This document shows positions 48,780-57,816 of a stretch of DNA of 58,901 bases, in pieces; the stretch's first letter is position 1; the number at the start of each line of letters is the position of its first letter. The stretch spans positions 1-58,901 of the forward strand of contig SXOO01000053.1 in NCBI GenBank assembly GCA_005776725.1, given 5' to 3'. This stretch comes from Pseudomonadota bacterium. GTDB taxonomy: Bacteria > Myxococcota_A > UBA9042 > GCA-2863065. A program made the position numbers and the translations under genes. The notes under the pieces were generated by a model that saw nothing but the letters and a program-made list of their open reading frames with translations, was not told where the DNA came from and did no database searches.

Positions 48780-49550
48780 CTAGAAGAGCGACTTGAACTT
48801 CATCTCGGTGCGCCCGATCCGGATCTTGTCGTTGTCGATGAGCTCGATCTTCGACACCCGGCGGTCGTTCACGAAGGTCCCATTGGTCGAGTCGAGATCG
48901 ATGACGGTGAACCGACCCTCCTCGTGCCGGATCACGGAGTGTTTGGAGGAGAGGTAGGGATCCGTGAGCACGATGTCGCAGTCGGCCGCCGTGCCCATCA
49001 CGTTCTTGCCGGTGACCAACCGGAAGTCTTTGCCCCGGAGCACCCCGTTCAGGGCCACGATCCAGCCGACGACGTCTTGGGCTCGCTCGTCGACGAGCCC
49101 GCTGATGTCGATCGCCTGGGTCTTCATGCCCGGATCGAAGTCTTCCTGCGGAGCCGCCGCGCGCTGCGGGGCGGCCGGCTTCTTCTCCTTCTTCGAGAAC
49201 CAACCCACGTTACCCCCCTTGACCTGCGGCGCTTGCGCCGCTCCAGCCTTGTTGCTCGATCCCCCGGAGCTGCTGGCCGGGGGGGCCGCCTCCGCCTTCC
49301 CGGGCGGAGCCTTCGCGTCGGCGGCCTTGGCCGGAGCCCCGCCTTTCAATCCGGCACGGGCCTTCTTCTCGGCATCCGCGACCTTCAGACGCGCCTTGTT
49401 CACAGGGGCGTCCAGCACCTTATTGACTGAACCCGCGGCCTTGCTCTGGGCCTGAGCCTGGTAGCTCTTGGCCTTGGACTTGACCTCCTGCTTTACGCTC
49501 TGGGCCTTGTACCGGATGAGGTTCTTGAAGAAATCTTCGATGAACGACAT
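48780..49550 (-). CDS. Cytoplasmic FHA-like protein with helical N-terminus
   Basis: A 256-aa protein. Residues 1-65 are helical and Lys/Ala/Gln-rich (VKQEVKSKAKSYQAQAQ), followed by a low-complexity Ala/Pro/Gly linker. The C-terminal FHA fold (about 165-256) shows NVMGTAADCDIVLTDPYLSSKHSVI and DLDSTNGTFVNDRRV, ending IRIGRTEMKF. The Gly-Arg pThr contact is Gly-Thr here, as with the neighbour, so canonical phospho-Thr binding is doubtful. ATG 49550 has GGAGG about 10 nt upstream. No ATPase, kinase or secretion gene is beside it. Confidence 0.8.
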   Translation of the reverse strand: MSFIEDFFKNLIRYKAQSVKQEVKSKAKSYQAQAQSKAAGSVNKVLDAPVNKARLKVADAEKKARAGLKGGAPAKAADAKAPPGKAEAAPPASSSGGSSNKAGAAQAPQVKGGNVGWFSKKEKKPAAPQRAAAPQEDFDPGMKTQAIDISGLVDERAQDVVGWIVALNGVLRGKDFRLVTGKNVMGTAADCDIVLTDPYLSSKHSVIRHEEGRFTVIDLDSTNGTFVNDRRVSKIELIDNDKIRIGRTEMKFKSLF

Positions 49551-49758
49551 CGCCCGAGAGCCTCCGTTGTGGAGCTAGCCCCACAAAACCGCCGCGCCCG
49601 AACTCCACCACCCCGGCCGCCCAGAGTTGGGTGTCGACCGCCCGCGGTGCCTTCGTTCTGGAGGGCTACCTACCGTGGAGGTCGACGCGGACCCGTCGTA
49701 CGCGCAGCGTAGCGCGACTCACCGAGGCCCGCCAGCCGACGGACGTCCAAGCGACCGT

Positions 49759-49787
49759 TTGACCGCACGCCCAACGGTGCCTAGTCT
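49759..49787 (+). promoter_or_regulatory. Sigma-70-type promoter for the 49825 lipoprotein gene
   Basis: TTGACC (49759-49764), 17-bp spacer, TAGTCT (49782-49787). The predicted start of transcription near 49794 leaves a leader of about 30 nt that contains the GGAGGG ribosome site. The layout matches the hrcA promoter (TTGACA-N17-TAGCCT). Confidence 0.5.
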
Positions 49788-49824
49788 CTTCGCGGCGTAC
49801 TCTTGCCGCCGTTTGGAGGGTCCA

Positions 49825-51195
49825 GTGTCCACGAAGCGCGTTTCCGGTTGGTTGACTACAGCGGTCCTCGTCGTCGGGTGCTCCAGCGGGAGCTCTGGAC
49901 AGGTCCAGGCGCCCATCAAGGCGCGCGCCGCGCTCGAGCCGGTTGCTGCGGCGGCCGGCCCAGCCTCCAGCGAGACCACGGCAGCGCCTACGGCGGCCGC
50001 GGTTCCGATGCCTGCGGCCGCGGTTCCCATGCCCGCCGCGGCGCCCACGCCCGCTGAGGCCTCTGCCCCGCCAGCAGAGCCCGTGCCCATGCCTGCGGCC
50101 GCGGTGCCCCAGCCGGCCACGGCCGAGGCCGCTCCCGAGCAGCCGGCCACGGCCACGGCAGCGCCTACAGCGGCCCTTCAGCCTTCGAGCCAAGAGCCGC
50201 GTGTCGTCGTCGCGTCCCCCGAGACGCGCTATCTCGAGCCGGCTGAGAAGCTGCGGTACATCGGTCTCGCGATCGACACGGCGTGCCTGCATCTGGTCTT
50301 CCCGGCCGCGGACGTCGAGCAGGCGACCAAGTCGCTCATCGAGCGCTCGGGCACCACTCAGGACGTGCTCGACCGCCACCTCGCCGGCCTGAACGGTGAC
50401 CCTGAGACGGCCCGACCGATCGAAGCCGCGCGGAAAGTCTGCGCGGCGGCCGAAGGCCCGGTAGCAAAGGCGCCGAAGCTCGCCCAGCCCGCCGAGCGTC
50501 TGCTCGTCAAGCTCGTCGACATCACGCTCGGCGGCAAGGGTGACCTGGCGGACGACGGGGTCTACTACCAGACGCTGGAGCAGCTGCGTACGAACGCGGC
50601 GTTCGCCGAGGCCTTCGTCTTCCAGACGGGCACCCGGCTCAAGAGCAACCCGGGAGGCCCCTCGGAGCAGCAGGCCCCCCTCAACACGCCGTGCAAGACG
50701 GACGCTGAGTGCGCCGGCGACGACATCTGTGTGGACGGAACGTGCACCGCGCCGAAGGGCGAGGCTCAGCCCGAGCCGCCGAAGGACCCGCCCGCCGCCG
50801 AGGGGTGCGCCACGGACAAGGACTGCAAGGGCGACCGCGTCTGCGTTGACAAGAAGTGCGCCGAGCCGTCCACGGCGAAGCCCGCCACGGACGACAAGCC
50901 CGTCGCCGAGTCCCTCCGTTTCGAGGGACGGCTCGGCTCTGACGGCACGATCTCGTTCCGCATCAAGGGCAAGACCGTCACCGGCGCCACCGCGAACGTC
51001 GGTGGGCGCAACATGAGCCTCCGCTCCTCCGGGATCGGTGGAGGTGGCGCGTTCCAGCTGGTCGGGAACTCGGGGGGCGACTACGTGCGCATCCAGGCCA
51101 CGTACAGCTCCGGCAAGAAGTGGGTGAAGGGCAGCTACACCGGCACGATCGCCCGTCGGAAAATCGGCGGCTCGTGGTCCGTCTCGGCCCGCTGA
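49825..51195 (+). CDS. Lipoprotein with two small Cys modules and a C-terminal beta domain
   Basis: A 456-aa protein: signal VSTKRVSGWLTTAVLVVGC with Cys19, then an Ala/Pro/Met linker (about 30-125) with repeated VPMPAAA words. A helical domain spans about 130-280. Two short Cys modules follow (about 289 and 328), each like C-x-T/D-D-x-x-C-x-GD-x-x-C-x-D-x-x-C. The last 90 residues are beta-rich (RFEGRLGSDGTISFRIKG and GGSWSVSAR). GTG 49825 follows GGAGGG at 5 nt. No enzyme family is recognised; probably periplasmic, tethered to a membrane. Confidence 0.8.
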   Translation: MSTKRVSGWLTTAVLVVGCSSGSSGQVQAPIKARAALEPVAAAAGPASSETTAAPTAAAVPMPAAAVPMPAAAPTPAEASAPPAEPVPMPAAAVPQPATAEAAPEQPATATAAPTAALQPSSQEPRVVVASPETRYLEPAEKLRYIGLAIDTACLHLVFPAADVEQATKSLIERSGTTQDVLDRHLAGLNGDPETARPIEAARKVCAAAEGPVAKAPKLAQPAERLLVKLVDITLGGKGDLADDGVYYQTLEQLRTNAAFAEAFVFQTGTRLKSNPGGPSEQQAPLNTPCKTDAECAGDDICVDGTCTAPKGEAQPEPPKDPPAAEGCATDKDCKGDRVCVDKKCAEPSTAKPATDDKPVAESLRFEGRLGSDGTISFRIKGKTVTGATANVGGRNMSLRSSGIGGGGAFQLVGNSGGDYVRIQATYSSGKKWVKGSYTGTIARRKIGGSWSVSAR

Positions 51196-51254
51196 GCCCC
51201 CCTCCGGCGGGTCCAGGCGCCGCGAACTCGACGCCCCTGCCCTTTCGCCAACGC

Positions 51255-52529
51255 CTACATCGCTGACGCGAGCCGCCCGAACACGCTGTCGGAGAGGCTT
51301 CGTCCACGCTCCGTCAGGCAGAGCCTCGCGCGGCCGGCCGTGGAGGAGCCAGCGCCACCCGGGTCCTCCGGCTGCGCCGCTCCGGCGACGTTGCGATGCT
51401 CCATCAGCCCGGCCTCGGCGAGCTCTAGGATGACCGCGTCGTAGCGCGCCAGCGATACCCCGAGCTCCTCCGACATCCCGCGAAGGTCAACGCCAGCGGC
51501 GAACCGAAGCCCCGTGAACAGCCGCTCGAAGGCGTGGCTGTGGGGCCCGAGGCGCTCCGCGGTGCCCACGGGATCCCGCCCCGCGAGCGCGGCCGCCAGG
51601 TAGTCGCGATGCGGCCGGAGGTTCTCGCGGCGCTCTGCCCCCACACCAGCCGCGCCATCGAGCCGCGAGAACGAGTGAGCGCCAGCGCCGAGCCCGAGAT
51701 ACGGCTGCCCGAGCCAGTACCCGGTGTTGTGGCGGCTCCAGTGTCCCGGCACGCCGTGGTTCGAGATCTCGTAGGAGACAAGCCCGAAGCCCTTGACCAG
51801 CGTGTGCAAGCGCTCCCACTGCGCATCCGTGGTGTCTTCAGCCGGCAGGCGCAGCTCTCCACGCGCTGCTTGCGCGCCGAGGCCCGTCCGTGGCTCGAGG
51901 GTGAGCTGGTACACGCTGAGGTGCGGCACACCCAAGGCGAGCACGCGCGTGACGTCCCCCTCGAACGCCTCGAGCGTCTGCCCGGGGAGCCCGAAGATGA
52001 GGTCGACGCTGACACTTCGGAAGCCAGCCGCGAGGGCGGCCTCAATGGCGGTGAGCGCCTGGCGCGCATCATGCCCACGGTTGAGGCCGCGCAGGCACTC
52101 GTCGGAGAGGGTCTGCACCCCAAGGCTCAGGCGGTTCACCCCCACGGCCGCGTAGGACGCGAAGGTCGCGGCTTCGAGCGGGTTCGCCTCCAGCGTCACC
52201 TCCAGCTCCGCCGAGACCTCGCTGCCCCATTGGCGGCACGCGGCCAGGACCGCTCCCACGCCTTCCGCGCCCCACAACGACGGGGTGCCGCCACCGAAGT
52301 AAACGCTCTCCAGGCGCCGCCCGGTGAGCGCAGCGGACCTCGCGGCCCCCTCGGCCAGCACCGCCCGCGTGTATTCGTCCCGTGGGATGTGCGTTCGGCG
52401 CGTGACGTTGAAGTCGCAATAACGACAGCGCTCTACACAGTACGGGACGTGCACGTAGACGCTGGCAGTACGCCGCGGGTCGATGGCCGCGAGCAGCCCC
52501 TCCTGGGTGCCGGCGCCAAGCGGACTCAC
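51255..52529 (-). CDS. hemW: Radical SAM protein HemW (heme chaperone, HemN-like)
   Basis: A 424-aa protein. SVYVHVPYCVERCRYCDF gives the CxxxCxxC cluster site (Cys31, 35, 38). YFGGGTPSLW, EANP, RLSLGVQTL, SVDLIFGLPGQT and HNTGYWLGQPYLGLGAGAHS follow; the HNxxYW phrase marks HemW rather than the oxygen-independent coproporphyrinogen oxidase HemN, which has an extra Cys after the cluster. HemW binds heme and hands it to respiratory enzymes. GTG 52529 overlaps the lipid-kinase stop as GTGA; the C-terminus carries a winged-helix-like extension. Alternative: a HemN with low activity. Confidence 0.88.
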   Translation of the reverse strand: MSPLGAGTQEGLLAAIDPRRTASVYVHVPYCVERCRYCDFNVTRRTHIPRDEYTRAVLAEGAARSAALTGRRLESVYFGGGTPSLWGAEGVGAVLAACRQWGSEVSAELEVTLEANPLEAATFASYAAVGVNRLSLGVQTLSDECLRGLNRGHDARQALTAIEAALAAGFRSVSVDLIFGLPGQTLEAFEGDVTRVLALGVPHLSVYQLTLEPRTGLGAQAARGELRLPAEDTTDAQWERLHTLVKGFGLVSYEISNHGVPGHWSRHNTGYWLGQPYLGLGAGAHSFSRLDGAAGVGAERRENLRPHRDYLAAALAGRDPVGTAERLGPHSHAFERLFTGLRFAAGVDLRGMSEELGVSLARYDAVILELAEAGLMEHRNVAGAAQPEDPGGAGSSTAGRARLCLTERGRSLSDSVFGRLASAM

Positions 52530-53590
52530 GCCTCCATCCGTACGGCGTCCAGCACCACGTCGGCTGGCAAGACCTCGAGCGTCCTCCGCATCCCTTCGGG
52601 CGTCCTGTCGAGACACAGCTCGCCGTCGATGGTGTAGCTACCCGCGGCAACGAGCGAACGCGCCTCAGGCACATCGATCACGCCCTCGGGCGAGCGCCCC
52701 ACCATGAGCTGCGGGATGCTGCGGATCACGCGGCCGGGTCGCGTCTCGGCGAGCAGCCGCACCGCGAAGCCGGTCCCATCCTCCGGGGGGCGCAGGGCGG
52801 TGAGGACGCCCTTCACGAGCGACAACTCGATCGTGCAGGCCACGGCGCCGAGGTTCTTCGGGTATTCGCGCCCATCGAGGACCAGCGGACGTCCCGTCGG
52901 GTCGAGCTTCCAGCCGTGTTCACGCCAGAGGCGGCTGCCGAACGCGTAGCCCGCACCCACCTCCACGAGGAAGCGCCCGAGGCCGACGTAGCCCTCGCCG
53001 AAGAGCGTGTACATCTCCAGCGCGTTCGCGACGACCTCGGTGCCGAAGATGAACCCATAACGAGGCGTGGCGCCGGTGACGTGGACCGCCAGGAGCCGCA
53101 CGCGCCGTGTGGGGATGGCACCCACCGTGACGCCGCGGGCCCGGCGCTCGAAGTCACGCAGGGTGGTCACGGGGTTCCCCTGAGTCCCTGTGGCGCGAGA
53201 CACGATGTTGAGGGTGCCTCCGTTCAGGAACAGGAGGCGCGGCAACCGAAACGGCTCGCCGGTCAAGCGCTCCGCCTCCCGTCGCAAGGCGACGAGCCGG
53301 TTCACGCCGAGGTGCAGGGTGCCATCGCCGCCATTGAGGCCGAGGACATTGACTCGACGGCGGAAGAGCAGCTCCATGAGCGCTGCGTCGAACTCTTCGG
53401 CTGTGTGCGTGGTCAGCGCCAGCTCGGGCTCGGTGAGCGCCGAGGGGATCAGCCGGTCATACAGCCGGTTGCGCGCGTTGGTGCGGGAGAAGGGGTTGGT
53501 GATGACCCCGAGCCGGACCGGCTGCTCCAGCCGAATCGCGGCGGCGCGAACTTCGCCCTCGGTGAGGGCCGAGGCTGCGGGGCGTGTCAC
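52526..53590 (-). CDS. Diacylglycerol-kinase-type lipid kinase
   Basis: A 354-aa protein with the DAGK catalytic fold: RLGVITNPFSRTNARNRL at the N-terminus, LGLNGGDGTLHLGVN (nucleotide loop GGDGT), and LLFLNGGTLNIVSRAT, equivalent to the GTxNDxA stretch of YegS/DgkB but altered. The C-terminal beta domain ends SYTIDGELCL, similar to the DGE motif. It phosphorylates a lipid (diacylglycerol, sphingoid or undecaprenol type), which one is not clear. GTG 53590 is the start. Coupled to hemW by a 4-nt overlap, with no obvious shared pathway. Confidence 0.82.
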   Translation of the reverse strand: MTRPAASALTEGEVRAAAIRLEQPVRLGVITNPFSRTNARNRLYDRLIPSALTEPELALTTHTAEEFDAALMELLFRRRVNVLGLNGGDGTLHLGVNRLVALRREAERLTGEPFRLPRLLFLNGGTLNIVSRATGTQGNPVTTLRDFERRARGVTVGAIPTRRVRLLAVHVTGATPRYGFIFGTEVVANALEMYTLFGEGYVGLGRFLVEVGAGYAFGSRLWREHGWKLDPTGRPLVLDGREYPKNLGAVACTIELSLVKGVLTALRPPEDGTGFAVRLLAETRPGRVIRSIPQLMVGRSPEGVIDVPEARSLVAAGSYTIDGELCLDRTPEGMRRTLEVLPADVVLDAVRMEA

Positions 53591-53669
53591 AAGTCAGGTG
53601 GGCGAGCGGGGCTGCATACACCGGGACCGCTGTCGCCTGCGCGCTGTTGCGCTGCGACGAAGCGCCCGA

Positions 53670-55691
53670 TCACTGTTGCTCCACACCCCAGAAGTCGTTC
53701 TGCACGTCGACGTCCGCGCCACCGATGGTGATGGTGGTGTCCCAGTGGCAGGGCTCGATCTCGCCCTTGCCCCAGGCATCGACCGTCATGTTGCTGTCGT
53801 TGTCGTAACACTGGCACTTGTCGGTGGAGAGCTGGAAGGCGTTGCCCGTGTCCACATCGAGGTTGGTGAACACCTTGGTGAGCTCCTGGTCCAGCAGCGG
53901 AACCGCCGCGTTGCAACCGAGCTTCGCGATGTCGGTCGTGATCCCCGTGCCACCGGAGGTGATGGAGTCGGCGAACGCCTCGCAGCAGGTCTGCGTGCCT
54001 TCGAACTCGGTCTTGAGGCACTCCTTACCGCCCACGAGCACCTTCAGGTACTCCTCGATGCTGTCGACCTTCGGGAGCCCGTCGGTGCCGTCGCCACCGA
54101 GGCGCGGGAGGAGCTCGTTCTCGATGATGTAGAGGAGGAGCGCGCCGTACTTGATCTTGAGCTGGTGCGGATCGATAGAGAGGTAGTTCTTGGCCCCGTC
54201 GTAGTCGACGCGCCCGCTCCAGTTGCCCGTGATGGCGTTGCCCTGGAAGGCCTGCACGTTGAAGCTGCGCTTGCCGCAGCTCTTGTCCGCCGGGTCACAG
54301 CCCGAGCCCAGCGTCCAGCGGTAGGTGACGGTGTGCCACTCGGTGCTGGTGGTGGAGGACACGATAGTTCCGTCGTCGTTCGGCTCTTCCGTGAGCTCGT
54401 AGGTGGACTCCAGCTCCAGGTTGGTCAGGATCGTCGCGACGTCCTGACCGGTGAAGAAGATGTCCGACGCGGTCTGGTTCTTCTTGATGAGGTCGGTCAG
54501 CAGCTCGCTCATGAGGCCCTTGATGGCGAGGCCGATCGAGGTGTAGCAGCTGTCTTCCGTGCAGGGGTCGTTGGCGTACACGGCGCCGCAGAGGTCGCCG
54601 ATGACCGACACGTCCATACCGAACGTACACGCCGTGGTGAGCAGCTGACCCGCCGGATCCGTGAAGAGGCCGATGACGATGTCGACCCACTGCTCGACGT
54701 TGTCCGGGAGGGCGCTGATCAGGTCGAACTTGGTGGTGACGTCGTACTTCTTCTTCCACAGCGGCGGGAGGTCCGCGAGCTGGACCTGCACGGTCGTGGC
54801 GTTCGTGAGGGTGACCGTGGCCTTCGCGTCGTCACAGCCCCAGGTGAGGATCGGGCCGTTGCCGGTGTCTTTTCCGATGCCGATCACCGTGTACTTCTGC
54901 GTGCCCTCCTGCTCGAGGCCCGGGAGGTTGGTGAAGACCGTGGACTGCGTGAGGCTCTTCGGGGGACCGCTCAGGTCGGCCGTGGGCAGGTTCATGGGGT
55001 CGATCGTGGCGCAGAGGTGCGGCTTCGACTGGCTCTGCTTGAGTAGGTACGTGGTCACGGCGTCGAACTGGCGCGAGCCGGAGTACTTGTAGAGCACCGT
55101 GAGCGGGACGGTGCCCTTGGGGCTCACCGCCACGTCGAAGAAGAGCGGCGCGATCGAGGCGTCCCCGGGCACCACGACCTTGACCTCGTACTGCTGCGCT
55201 TGGGCGCTGGACTGGCTGACCGAGTTGCTGGCTACGCCCTTCTTGTCGCCCTCGGGCAGCGTGTAGGACGTGCTGGCCGCCAGCTTCAGGGAGTTGTTCG
55301 GGTTGCTCGAGATCGTCCACTTCATCTCGAGGTCACCGACGGGCGTGGTGCCGCGGCGCGCGCGGATCTCGAGGTCACGTGACTGGTTGAACGACATGAT
55401 CACCGTGCAGCGGCTTTGACCCTTGCAGCTGACGTTGTCGTCGCCCTTCTCCGTGACGAACTCGATCACTAGAGGGCCCTCGGTCGGCGTGGCGTCGACG
55501 CCCGGCCCCGGATCACCGCCGACGTCCGTGGGAACGAAGTCGATGTCGCCCGTGCCGTCGGCGTCGGCGATGCCCGATGGCCTGGGCGAACCCCCGCCGT
55601 CGTCGCCGCAGCCGGTGAGCAAGCCGAGGACCAGGCCTCCGTAAAGACACACGCTGAAGGCGCGATTCGTAGAAAGGGGGCTCAGCTTCAC
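53670..55691 (-). CDS. Large lipoprotein of unknown function
   Basis: A 673-aa protein: GTG start, signal and lipobox LTGC (Cys28), then an acidic Gly/Asp linker with DIDFVPTD. The remainder is a mix of beta-rich domains (about 75-330) and a helical region with many Thr/Asp (about 330-440), plus about a dozen cysteines that probably pair. The last section ends DVQNDFWGVEQQ. No known domain is recognised. GTG 55691 has GGAGGACC ahead. The linker after the lipid Cys shares words (DxxGGGxxxx, FVP) with the two lipoproteins at 6408-10288. Confidence 0.72.
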   Translation of the reverse strand: MKLSPLSTNRAFSVCLYGGLVLGLLTGCGDDGGGSPRPSGIADADGTGDIDFVPTDVGGDPGPGVDATPTEGPLVIEFVTEKGDDNVSCKGQSRCTVIMSFNQSRDLEIRARRGTTPVGDLEMKWTISSNPNNSLKLAASTSYTLPEGDKKGVASNSVSQSSAQAQQYEVKVVVPGDASIAPLFFDVAVSPKGTVPLTVLYKYSGSRQFDAVTTYLLKQSQSKPHLCATIDPMNLPTADLSGPPKSLTQSTVFTNLPGLEQEGTQKYTVIGIGKDTGNGPILTWGCDDAKATVTLTNATTVQVQLADLPPLWKKKYDVTTKFDLISALPDNVEQWVDIVIGLFTDPAGQLLTTACTFGMDVSVIGDLCGAVYANDPCTEDSCYTSIGLAIKGLMSELLTDLIKKNQTASDIFFTGQDVATILTNLELESTYELTEEPNDDGTIVSSTTSTEWHTVTYRWTLGSGCDPADKSCGKRSFNVQAFQGNAITGNWSGRVDYDGAKNYLSIDPHQLKIKYGALLLYIIENELLPRLGGDGTDGLPKVDSIEEYLKVLVGGKECLKTEFEGTQTCCEAFADSITSGGTGITTDIAKLGCNAAVPLLDQELTKVFTNLDVDTGNAFQLSTDKCQCYDNDSNMTVDAWGKGEIEPCHWDTTITIGGADVDVQNDFWGVEQQ

Positions 55692-55728
55692 AGGGTCCTC
55701 CGCTCGTCGGGTGGGCACAGAGGCGCCG

Positions 55729-55757
55729 AGTATACGGAGGCATCGGCGCTTCAGAAA
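55729..55757 (-). promoter_or_regulatory. Promoter candidate for the 53670-55691 lipoprotein
   Basis: Reading on the minus strand: TTTCTG (-35, 55757-55752), 17-bp spacer, TATACT (-10, 55734-55729). The -10 is near consensus in otherwise GC-rich DNA; the -35 is poor. Transcription would start about 55722, leaving some 30 nt of leader with the GGAGG site. Confidence 0.4.
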
Positions 55758-55826
55758 GCACATTCGCTTGATGCCAGGGCGCGTGGGGGCTAGGCTTATA
55801 GCGTTCTACTTGGAGCACCAGTCCCT

Positions 55827-57143
55827 TTGGACGTTCCCCTCGAGGCGGTCGCCGTCCTCCTTGTTTGCCTCCCGCTGACGGCTCTGTTCAGCGCCAGCGA
55901 GACCGCCTTGGCCACGCTGGGCACCGCGTCGCTCACCCAGATGGCCCAAGAGGCGCGTGAACAGCGCCGAACGCATCGCCTCATCGAGCTGTGGCTCGAG
56001 CGTCGCTCACGCGCCATCGCCGCGCTCGTCCTCGGCGGCACGCTCCTCAACGCGCTCGCCATCGTCAGCGTGGTCCGCATCATTGATGCAGCCGCCCCGT
56101 TCGGTGGCTGGCCGGTCCATCTAGTGGCTGGCGCCATCGGCGCGCTGCTCGTCGTGGTGTTCGGGAAGCTCCTACCGCGGGCGCTGGCCCAGCAACACCC
56201 CGAGCGCGTGGTCGAGGCCGCACGGCTCCTCTACGCTTGGAACGTCCTCGCGAGCGGCCCGGCGCGGCTCCTCGCTTGGGCCTCGGACTGGGTGGGCCGC
56301 CGCTCAGGCGCCGTGGAGCCCACCACCGAACCGCTGGTCACCCGAGACGAGCTCATCCATCAGGTGCAGCGCGCGCTCGACCTCGGCAAGCTCGAGTCCG
56401 ACGAGGCCCGCGTGCTCGACTCGGTGCTTCGCCTCGAGGGCACGGTGGTGCACGACGTCATGAAGCCGCGCACCGAGGTGGTCGGCATTCCCGTCGCGGC
56501 CACCCTGTCCGAGATCCTGCACATCATGGAGCAGACCCGCCTCACGCGATATCCGGTCTTCCGCGAAGACCTCGATACCGTCGTCGGCTTCCTACATGCG
56601 CGGGACGTCTCGGGGCACATCGTGCGCTCGGGCGAGGGCCGCTCGGCGTTCGACGTACAAAAGCACCTGCGCCAGCCCTTGTTCGTGCCGGAGTCGAAGC
56701 CCGCGCTCGAGGTCCTACGCGAGCTCCAGCGGCACCGGGTCCACCTCGCGATCGTGGTCGACGAGTTCGGCGGCACCGCGGGGCTCGTCACCGTGGAGGA
56801 CATCGTCGAGGAGGTGTTCGGCGAGATCTACGACGAACACGACCGCGCCAAGGTGGGTGAAGACCTGGTCCGCTCCACCGGCGATGGGTCGTGGGAGGTC
56901 GAGGCGAAGGTCTCGATCATCGATCTCGAGGAGGCGTTGGACCTCGACATCTTCCCGGACGACGAGGAATACAGCACGGTCGGCGGCTTCATCCTGTCCG
57001 AGGTGGGCCGGATCCCGGAGCCCGGGGCCGAGGTAGCCCTGGGTGGCTACCGCTTCCGGGTGCTCGAGGCCGATACAAAGCGCGTAATCCGTGTCAGCGT
57101 TCAGCGATTGGCCGAGCCAGCGGTGAGCCCGGCGCCCGGCTGA
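55827..57143 (+). CDS. CNNM/CorC-family transporter-like protein (DUF21, CBS pair, CorC_HlyC)
   Basis: A 438-aa protein: three or four TM helices in the first 150 residues with the DUF21 signature LTALFSASETALATLG, then two CBS domains (DVMKPRTEVVGIPV and LFVPESKPALEVLRELQ), with VVDEFGGTAGLVTVEDIVEEVFGEI bridging to the C-terminal CorC_HlyC domain (GFILSEVGRIPEPGAEVALGGYRFRVLEA). These proteins export or control Mg2+/Co2+. TTG 55827 is the only start that keeps the first helix; GGAG lies about 11 nt before. The 3' end overlaps a convergent gene by 43 bp. Confidence 0.92.
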   Translation: MDVPLEAVAVLLVCLPLTALFSASETALATLGTASLTQMAQEAREQRRTHRLIELWLERRSRAIAALVLGGTLLNALAIVSVVRIIDAAAPFGGWPVHLVAGAIGALLVVVFGKLLPRALAQQHPERVVEAARLLYAWNVLASGPARLLAWASDWVGRRSGAVEPTTEPLVTRDELIHQVQRALDLGKLESDEARVLDSVLRLEGTVVHDVMKPRTEVVGIPVAATLSEILHIMEQTRLTRYPVFREDLDTVVGFLHARDVSGHIVRSGEGRSAFDVQKHLRQPLFVPESKPALEVLRELQRHRVHLAIVVDEFGGTAGLVTVEDIVEEVFGEIYDEHDRAKVGEDLVRSTGDGSWEVEAKVSIIDLEEALDLDIFPDDEEYSTVGGFILSEVGRIPEPGAEVALGGYRFRVLEADTKRVIRVSVQRLAEPAVSPAPG

Positions 57144-57670
57144 GCCCGGATCACGCGGAGCGCCAGGCTGAGGCAGACGCTTAGCCCCAGCGCCAGCTCC
57201 GCCGCCCAAACCAGCCCGCCCGCCCAGGCCGAACGACCGAGCCCAGGCCACAACCGCAGTCCCACGCCGGACTGCACGCGGAAGATCGCGAAGCCCAAGA
57301 AGCCCTCGTGTCCCGTGGCACGAATGAGCACCCTGTCGGCAGAGGCCTCGGGGCTCTCGGTCGTGACCACCCCCTCCGCGGCCGCGAGATGCGCCTGGAG
57401 CTCGACGAACGCGCGTCGCTCGGCCCGGTGGAACGCGGCCACGGCGGCGATCCAGCCGAACAACGCCACCACGACCACCGCGGTCCGGGTTCGGAGCCCG
57501 GCGAAGTGCGCCAGGAAGCCTGCGAGGAGGCCCGCCAGCGCGCCCATCGCGATGGGCACGAGGAAGATCGGATAGACGACTCGCGTGAGGTGGCCAAAGA
57601 CATGGCCGAGGCCCAAGGCCAGGAGCGCCGTCACGCCGAGCACCGCAGCCAGGCGAAGCACCCGCGTCAT
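57101..57670 (-). CDS. Small multi-pass membrane protein, unknown
   Basis: A 189-aa protein with hydrophobic segments near residues 5-25, 32-56, 62-82 and 150-172 and a Glu/Ala-rich stretch (about 83-110). No family was recognised. ATG 57670 fits the first helix. Its last 14 codons lie on the opposite strand of the CorC-like gene's 3' end (57101-57143), an unusually long convergent overlap. Codon use looks like the neighbours, so it is probably real. Confidence 0.6.
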   Translation of the reverse strand: MTRVLRLAAVLGVTALLALGLGHVFGHLTRVVYPIFLVPIAMGALAGLLAGFLAHFAGLRTRTAVVVVALFGWIAAVAAFHRAERRAFVELQAHLAAAEGVVTTESPEASADRVLIRATGHEGFLGFAIFRVQSGVGLRLWPGLGRSAWAGGLVWAAELALGLSVCLSLALRVIRAQPGAGLTAGSANR

Positions 57671-57816
57671 GAGGGCTGACGCCCCGGAGACTGACCCCGC
57701 TCAAGCCGCACGCGGTTCTGGTCGGCACGCGCCGAAATATGCTTTAAACGTGATTCGCGCCCGCGCACTTCACGGAAGCTCCGCGTCGGACGGGTTCGTA
57801 TCGAGGAGGAACTCAC
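57671..57816. promoter_or_regulatory. Divergent spacer before the universal stress protein gene
   Basis: Contains an AT-rich patch (57735-57748, with TATGCT and TTTAAA) unusual for this DNA, which may be the -10 area of the plus-strand promoter; TTCTGG lies 16 bp upstream of TATGCT. Evidence is weak. Confidence 0.3.
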
